Below, piece by piece: positions 57,401 to 64,000 of a stretch of 64,000 nucleotides of DNA. Within the stretch, counting starts at the first letter, position 1; the number at the start of each line of letters is the position of its first letter. Under the pieces are notes generated by a model. It saw only the letters and a list, made by a program, of their open reading frames with translations, did no database searches and had not been told where the DNA came from. Location of the stretch: the NCBI GenBank assembly GCA_949358305.1, contig OX442316.1, positions 10,974,001 through 11,038,000 of the forward strand, in the 5' to 3' direction. A program made the translations under genes and the position numbers. Source of the stretch: Strigamia acuminata. Taxonomy: Eukaryota; Arthropoda; Chilopoda; Geophilomorpha; Linotaeniidae.

Positions 57401-60400
57401 ACAAAAGAAACCTGGAACACAAGTGAGATGTTGGGAATTTTTATTTATATTTTTTCTAAACTGCGCGTGCACGTCGTTTCTCTGTTCCTGTTTTCTGCCT
57501 CGGATATAAAAATAAAAGATCTCTCACCAGTGTGAAATTTCCTGGCACATGAAATGAGCAGTTAATCTAGTTTTACTCAATGTTTCTTTCCTTGACCGTA
57601 TGGAAATTTTAGTTTTCTCAGGTCAACTGTAAAATGACATGGCAAGGATTATAAACCACATGAGTTTACACGCCTAAATAATACATTACTCCAAAAAAAA
57701 ATCGAATTAAAGTTGAAAAAAAAATGCAACAACAATTCTGAATTTTTTTGTTGTAGAAGAAAAGAAGTTTGAAAAGTTTGTTTCGAATTTGGGTTTGGGA
57801 GGCAGAAATTCAGTTTAGTTCTTTGATCCCATTTCTTATGTGCCCATCGGGTATTTAGGTGATTACCCTTCTCTTCCTGGGTAAAGGATCTTCAAAGAAG
57901 GCCAATCCGTCGTCCATCTCAATTCCCTCATCTTGGAGGACATTGGTGTTAGGAGTGATGTAAGATGGAGCACTCTCACTGAGTCCATAGGGAGGCGAAG
58001 GAGTCCGATTATTGGAACGCCCACTTTGCCAGCTCGAAGCCCCTGAACTGGAAGTTAGAGAAGCCTCGGTCCAAGACCTTGAGGAGAAGAATCCACCTGC
58101 GACAAGGAAAGAGGAAGTTGTTTTTGTACAAGGTCCATTCTACTATTTTCATATATACAAATGAGATGATTCGGACAAAGGGACTTGTTTGCAACTGACA
58201 CGTTTACATGGAATGTTTAGCTAAGCGCCGTAGGCCATGTTTCATGTGTGCGCATTAAATTGGAGGTCAATCGGGACGAGCGATCAACACAAATGTTTTT
58301 AGGGTAATGGTTATGTGTACGAAATAAACCTAAATAAAGCGCATTTATAGAAAATTTATGGAAAATTTATGGAAAGTAGGTGCGACGTAAAATGATGCGG
58401 GCAGTTGGCCATTTTTGTTTGTGTTTGTTTTATTTAGCGTTTCCTGCTGCTAGGTAATGTGATCCGTGGTCAGTTATGTCAAACATTAATACATCGAGAT
58501 CTCAATTCTCGGTTATTTGATTAGCTATATTTTTTTTTTTTTAATTTTAATTTTTTTTTTTTTTAGTTTAATGATCACTAAAATTGTTATCAAAAATTAG
58601 CTGGCAATCTTGAAGGCCATGATTATGGCTGCAAAGCACATTCAAGGTTAATATGAACAGTAAATATTTTTTTTTAACAAACACGTTTCCGTGTATAGAT
58701 TTAAAAGCAAGAATGCATTTTATCCTTTATAATGTGCCATTAAAACCGGTTATTCAATAAAACTGACGTAAATATTAGTTTTATTGACGTCAGTTAATAC
58801 AATGTATGTACGTATGCGCATTAGGTCAATAGAATTTTTTTTTTGCTTTCGATTCATCAATTTAGTCACCTCATAATTCCTTATTGCACTTGAAAAATTT
58901 GTTATCATGTGTTCCTTGTTTAGCTAATGTATTTCCTGCTTGCTTTTTATTACGACTGTCAAATGCTGCTTAATTTGCACCCCTTGTTTAAAATGCGTAG
59001 CACCATCTTCCTTTTTCTGCTTGACGTTCTGACCTTTCTCGAATGACACGACCGTCAATAAATTGTTTAGGTTAATGGGATGATGTTGGGCAATTAAAAA
59101 TCCACAATTTCTCAATGAGTGAAAAGGGATTGACATATATATTTTTTATCAGTTTTTTCCTCTCTGGGTTAAGCAATGGTGTGCGCTTTCTTTTTTTTTT
59201 GTTTAACTTTTATGGTGTTAAACCTCATTAGCTCTCGTAAACACATCACTCTTGGCACGTTGCCTAATTTCTCTCGTTTTTGGGATCAAAAAATATATTT
59301 TTAAATGGTGGGCATAAAATGTTGTGTTAATCTATTCTCATTCGAGAGAATGGAGGAAGATAAAGGGACAAAAAAAATGGTTGCAGGACTTCCTAGTTTA
59401 TACATGTTCAGTGACCACAGCTGACCACAGCTTGTTTTCGATTTCCGCAATTTTTGCGACGGTCCGAAGGAGAAACGTACAATAATATTTTTATTAGCAA
59501 TTTGAGGACTTTGTAACTCGGTTTTAATTTGTTTTTTTTTTATTCTCAGGAAATTATTTTGAAATTGTTGTCTTCGTTTACGAGTGAAAATGTATGCTTT
59601 TGTTTTCTAGTTTAGTACAGTCACGTGTGATCCAGAAGCCTAGTTTCCATCCTTTGATTGATAAAGTAAAGTAGCGGGTAGTACGTAGGAATTTAAATTG
59701 AATTTGAGAAACTATTGTGCTATGTAATGGCATCAATTCAAGCTTTGTTCAATTGTTATTTGCAAGACGTGTGTATCTGAATGATAAGGGCACTACAAGT
59801 TTGTCCATATAAGACTGCGTGTTGGCAAGTGTAAAATCAAATGTGAAGATTGGCTTAGCACAGCTTTTCTTTGTTTGACTAACCAAACAAGAAACGTCCA
59901 ACTTCCTTATCTGCATTGATGTAAATTATTGCGCATACAAACTGGGTAAATTAATTTGGGAGTGGCCATGATGGATAAAAGCGAAATAATTTATTTTTTG
60001 TTTTTATTAAATGTTTGGAATTCATACTTTGTTCATTGAGGTAGCCGGGTAGTCGTGGAGATTTGGGACTGCAGGACAAACTCATGAGCACCATTGCGGC
60101 GGCACAGTCGTCCAACACATCTCCATCCGATGACGAACTTGGTCTACGTTTCCGGTTCCTGCGTGACACACATATAGAATGATTAAGTTTGGGAACAAAT
60201 GATTCATCATTTACTTTTCTATTATGAATATTTTAGTTTGTTTTCTGTGGAAACGATTTGCCAATCGAATATAGAAAAATGCAATTTGTGTTTCTATTTC
60301 CACGAGCGAGTGAAAACATAAGTGAGTAATAGCGCGAGGATTGGGCGCCATAATTGAATAATTCGTCGAAATCGTATTTTCTGATAACTTTATGTTTTCT

Positions 60401-62070
60401 CTTTGTTTATTTATTTATTTATTATACAAATAAAAGCTAGACACGCACGTTGCTGCACATTTTGAAGGGTGTAGTTATATCGATTATATCAAGAGAGTAC
60501 CCACGCAATAGAGTATCGGCGAAAGTGAAATCCAAATATGTTTATAGGTCCTAAAGAGTGACAGTTAATTTTACTACGGGTATATCAGTGTGAATATTAA
60601 GTGTGTGCATCAAGTTCACGGGCAATGGGATGGGAGTGGCGAAACCTTGTTATTGGCAAACCAGTTTTTGCGAATTGCATACAGAATAATAAAAAATTGA
60701 AAACAACAAAAAAAAAAAGTTTAATCAATTTCCATTCAAGGTTTTCTCAACACACCGATCGATTCATTAACAAATCATACATGACATCTGGCATTGGTAA
60801 TTGCACGTGCAATGTTGTGGATTTTTTTTAAATTTTATTTTTATTTTTTTAATTGGAGATCCTTGTATTTAAAACGAGTTAATTTTTTTGTATTGGGAAA
60901 TTCTCATCCTACTTTTGGATTGAAGTCAAATTGTGACGACACAGCAAAAAAGGGAATATATGAAATACTGGGAAATGATATTTTTTTTTGTTAAATTTTT
61001 AAATAAAAAAAAAAAAATAATAATTCAGGTGATAAACTAGCATTTTATTTATATCTATAATTATTTCGAGAAAGGCTTTAAAAATATTGGATTATGTTTT
61101 TTCATGCATATCCAAACTGGCTTAACGTGAAAATGTAGGAAATGAGGTTAAATAAGATGTAACATGCAAGTTGCATTAAATGCAATGACAAACTCGACTT
61201 ATTTAAATTCCAAAAGGCAAGTTTAAAAATGAAAAAATTAAAAAGTGGATTTTTATTTATTTATTTATTTATTATCTACCGGTATTTACTTTTTTCAGTT
61301 GGAAATAACTGGTTATGGGGAGAGAGAGAGAGGTAGAAAAAAAAATTGGCCTCGTGGTATCAGAGTAGGGTAATGTGTTGAATCCAGTTGCCAAGTGGGT
61401 CGGCAATTCACCGGCCGGCAAAAATCACAAGGAAAATGGAGTGAGGAAAAAGTTTAATTAATTGACTCTCATTTGACATATTATTATTTTTTTTTGTTTA
61501 CAATTTTTTAGTTGTTGAAAATAATAATAATATTTGTATACTGTACCCGTGCGACAAGGGAACATCGATTCCGGAAGAAGTTGGTCGTTTGCGCGATTCG
61601 ATGGGGCCAAAATCGGCAAGGCGCGAATAATCCTGATCCAAATCCTGCAATCGCGCCGATTTGCGGCTCTCCAGTAAACGCACATCTTCGAAGCGCTTGT
61701 ATACGTTCTCGACCAATCCATTTAACAAAATGCTGATGACCATCTCCCCGTTGAGCGGCTCGCTCTTGACCGTGCCCGCCACTTCACGACCGTTGTGAGT
61801 TATAAACACGGGCTGACCCGGTAGCATTTTGACAGTCGACACCGGTTGAAAGCCGGGGCCGACAATTTCTTTTTCCGCACACTCCTTCGTCGTTTTATCG
61901 TGAAAAATGACCGAGTAGACGGTGCCGGTGCTTCGGTCGCCGCCGTTACTCTTCAACGCCTGGATTACGGCCGGGTAGTAATAGTAGCGGCCATCTTGGC
62001 TGGCTTGTCTAGGGACGCAAACGCGGGTTCCCAAAATAGAGCGCTTGGCCAACCTTTTGCCCGTTGACAT
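54430..62070 (-). CDS. Glut4EF: Glut4EF/ZNF395-family transcription factor
   Basis: Six exons: 61547..62070 (ATG at 62070), 60028..60158, 57867..58096, 55647..55747, 55332..55521, 54430..54615; 453 residues, joins in phase. The N-terminal domain is typical of ZNF395/SLC2A4RG/ZNF704 ([42 protein letters not shown]). A basic nuclear signal (NRKRRP) and a Ser/Pro-rich acidic region ([18 protein letters not shown]) follow, then one C2H2 finger ([19 protein letters not shown]), an acidic linker, and the C-terminal C-clamp ([23 protein letters not shown]). The human relatives bind GC-rich promoter elements through the C-clamp. Introns of 0.1-2.1 kb contrast with the 50-70 nt introns of its neighbours. 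The donor at 55332 (GTTCGC) is the weakest junction; an extra exon between 54616 and 55331 cannot be excluded. Confidence 0.9.
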
Positions 62071-64000
62071 GTCGCTGCGATGGCAGATCTCGGAAGAATA
62101 AAGGCCTATTTGTTATTTTGCATCCGATGAGTTGGTTCGATGTGGAAAAATGGAGTCGGTCAGTTCGCCGGTATCTTGTGCGGAGGTCGGTTCAGTTTGT
62201 TTTGGCTTGCATTAAAGAAGGCGGGAGCAAAATCGAATGACAACAAAGCCATGTGATTTTCCGCCGCGCCTATTGGTCGTACAGCGGTTGACCTCGTTTC
62301 TAATTGGCGCATGATGGAGGGTAGTTTACGAGCTGTCGCTCAAATTGCGTTTAAAAAAAAGCCGTTCGGTTTTTCCGACTCGAAATTCGCCGGCTTTCGC
62401 TCGTTTTAGCCGTGTTTTACTGTCTTTTCGGGCTAGGGGTTCAAGTTGAAATAAAGTTTGAAGCTTGCTCGTTTCAATTGGATCGATTCCATCTTTAATC
62501 TCGCCTCGTGCTGACTCCACCCACCGACAACCGGCTGATGTTGTTTACGGTGATTTGATCAGGCGGACTCACTCCCGCCCCGAATTCTTCAATTTTCTTG
62601 ATCGTTTCGCTCGGTTTATTTGAATTAGCGATCCTGGCGCGCGCCCGATGCCATTTTAACGCGAAGAAGAAGAAAAATGGATTAGATTTAACTGTATTTT
62701 GTTATTTTACGGGGAATTTTGGGCCGAGTTTGAGTGATGGGAGGGAGTGTGGCCGAATAAAGTAAGTTCAGTTCACGAACAACATGGCTACGGCCTTGAT
62801 ATGGTACACCCGGAACCGGGGGATAGTTGACAGAAAATCTTGCACCAAGAAAATCATATTGGGAGTCGTGGTTTTGCGTCTTTTAGTGGAAATAAATTGG
62901 ATATTGAATGTAAAATGTATTTTAGATTGGTTAAGCACGAATTTTCATTGTGAATTTAAAAATGCCTAAAGTAGGTTTACTTCGTTAGGATGCCTAAATA
63001 TGTCAACATGTTTTTTCTCGTTTTCGTTTTAAGTTTTCTGTTGCACAACAAACGAGCAAAAAATACAATCGCTGAAGGTTTTCTGGTTTGTTTGGTGTTT
63101 TTCTTGTTCTAAACATCGAATTTAATGACGCGGGCAGTTTATCAAGCAGGAAAGTGAATTAATTTGCCAAGTGTTGTTTCAAAATAAGGCTTGCCTTAAC
63201 TGATTTATGATAACCTAGATGTTTTTTAAATCCCTTATTAAACAAATGGGAAGATTTAGTTCTGGTTTCTGACACAAGGCGACAGCATCGTCCACTCGTT
63301 GTTTTGTAATGGCGGCTAAATGGACTCCAGAATTATAAATGCCTTCACATATAAATTGTTAAGGTAATAAAAAAAACAATGTTATTATTTTTTGTACGGT
63401 ACGCAATATTTATTTTTGTAAATTTCATTCCAGTTTAATTAAATAGGAAGGGAAAAAAAGTGCTTCAAACATATTACATTACTTACAATTTGTTAAAAAA
63501 AAAAAGAAGAAAATAATGGTTTAAAGATGAATATTACATTTAATAAATTGACAGATTTTTGTACTATATTCTACTGAATAGTTGATCTTGGCAATTTCAA
63601 ACATATTTTGGCAGTAACTATGTTTCCTCCCGCCTTTTATTTAACAATGCGGTTCGTGTTGTACCATTTTAATGTCGATTTCCTGAGTTTTTCTATTCGG
63701 TTTCATTGTTATCACAGACTGTGCAGGTTCCCTCTTATGATCTTTTTCATTAAAAACCACACGTATATTTTCAATAGCACATACACACTACACACAATTT
63801 ACACATTCTTCTTCTGGTTGTATAATTCAGCTGCAAATGTTGGTTGAGATACATTTACAAAGGCATTTCAACCGTGCTTTTTTCGCTTATTCGTAGACCA
63901 ACGTTGATGTCTTTTCCATTGCCTATTAAAATAACAAAGAGATTTGATAAATTGCTCGATTAATTGCGTTAAAACCATTATAAAACCATATAAATAATTG
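62071..64000. other. Upstream region of Glut4EF; no further gene supported
   Basis: 62071-62750 is less A+T-rich than the rest and should hold the promoter and 5' UTR of Glut4EF. Two short ORFs (62326..62520 minus, 62784..62969 plus) have no recognisable similarity. From 63000 on the sequence is A+T-rich without visible features. Confidence 0.4.

Noticed and set aside
62326-62969. Two ORFs of 61-64 codons upstream of Glut4EF
   Set aside because: No similarity recognised and they lie in the presumed promoter/5' UTR; retained only as background.

Overview
This is a eukaryotic, A+T-rich window. The gene content (organic anion transporter, two chitin deacetylase-type genes, a rolling-stone-like gene, a Glut4EF/ZNF395-type factor) and the short GT-AG introns, mostly 45-70 nt, point to an arthropod, most likely an insect. 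The order cannot be fixed from sequence alone. I placed exons by hand from splice sites, reading-frame phase and known family sequences. The main gene models all close in phase, but no transcript data were available.

Layout. 1-1603: 5' part of an Oatp (SLCO) transporter on the minus strand, running off the left edge. 1651-9262: no gene seen. 9263-31270: a block of about 22 kb bounded by inverted repeats of about 1.7 kb. Each inverted repeat is built from a 54-bp tandem array and a 35-bp tandem array. The block contains an intact 619-codon Mutator-like (MULE) transposase with an N-terminal FLYWCH-type finger and a C-terminal RING finger, and I read it as one giant MULE. Nested inside are a Ty3/Gypsy retrotransposon (gag, pol, a spliced third ORF in the env position, one candidate LTR), a 108-bp hAT MITE with perfect 8-bp target duplications, and smaller repeats.

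33491-39723: two tandem polysaccharide deacetylase genes on the minus strand. Each has its own signal peptide, and the upstream one has an unusual low-complexity N-terminal extension of about 700 residues. 42549-46280: a rolling-stone-like membrane protein and a single-pass protein with furin-like repeats. 47384-48173: GSKIP and TMEM60 on the minus strand, only 7 nt apart and probably sharing a transcript. 48476-49939: Elp4 on the plus strand, divergent from TMEM60. 49997-52078: NDUFV1 (complex I 51 kDa subunit) on the minus strand, convergent with Elp4. 54430-62070: a six-exon Glut4EF/ZNF395-family regulator on the minus strand with introns up to about 2 kb. 62071-64000: its upstream region.

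The right half is a compact cluster of conserved single-copy genes: mitochondrial respiration, tRNA wobble modification (Elongator), GSK3/PKA scaffolding and transcriptional control. The left third is accessory sequence dominated by the transposon. The most interesting feature is the giant MULE with minisatellite-built terminal inverted repeats and a RING-fused transposase.
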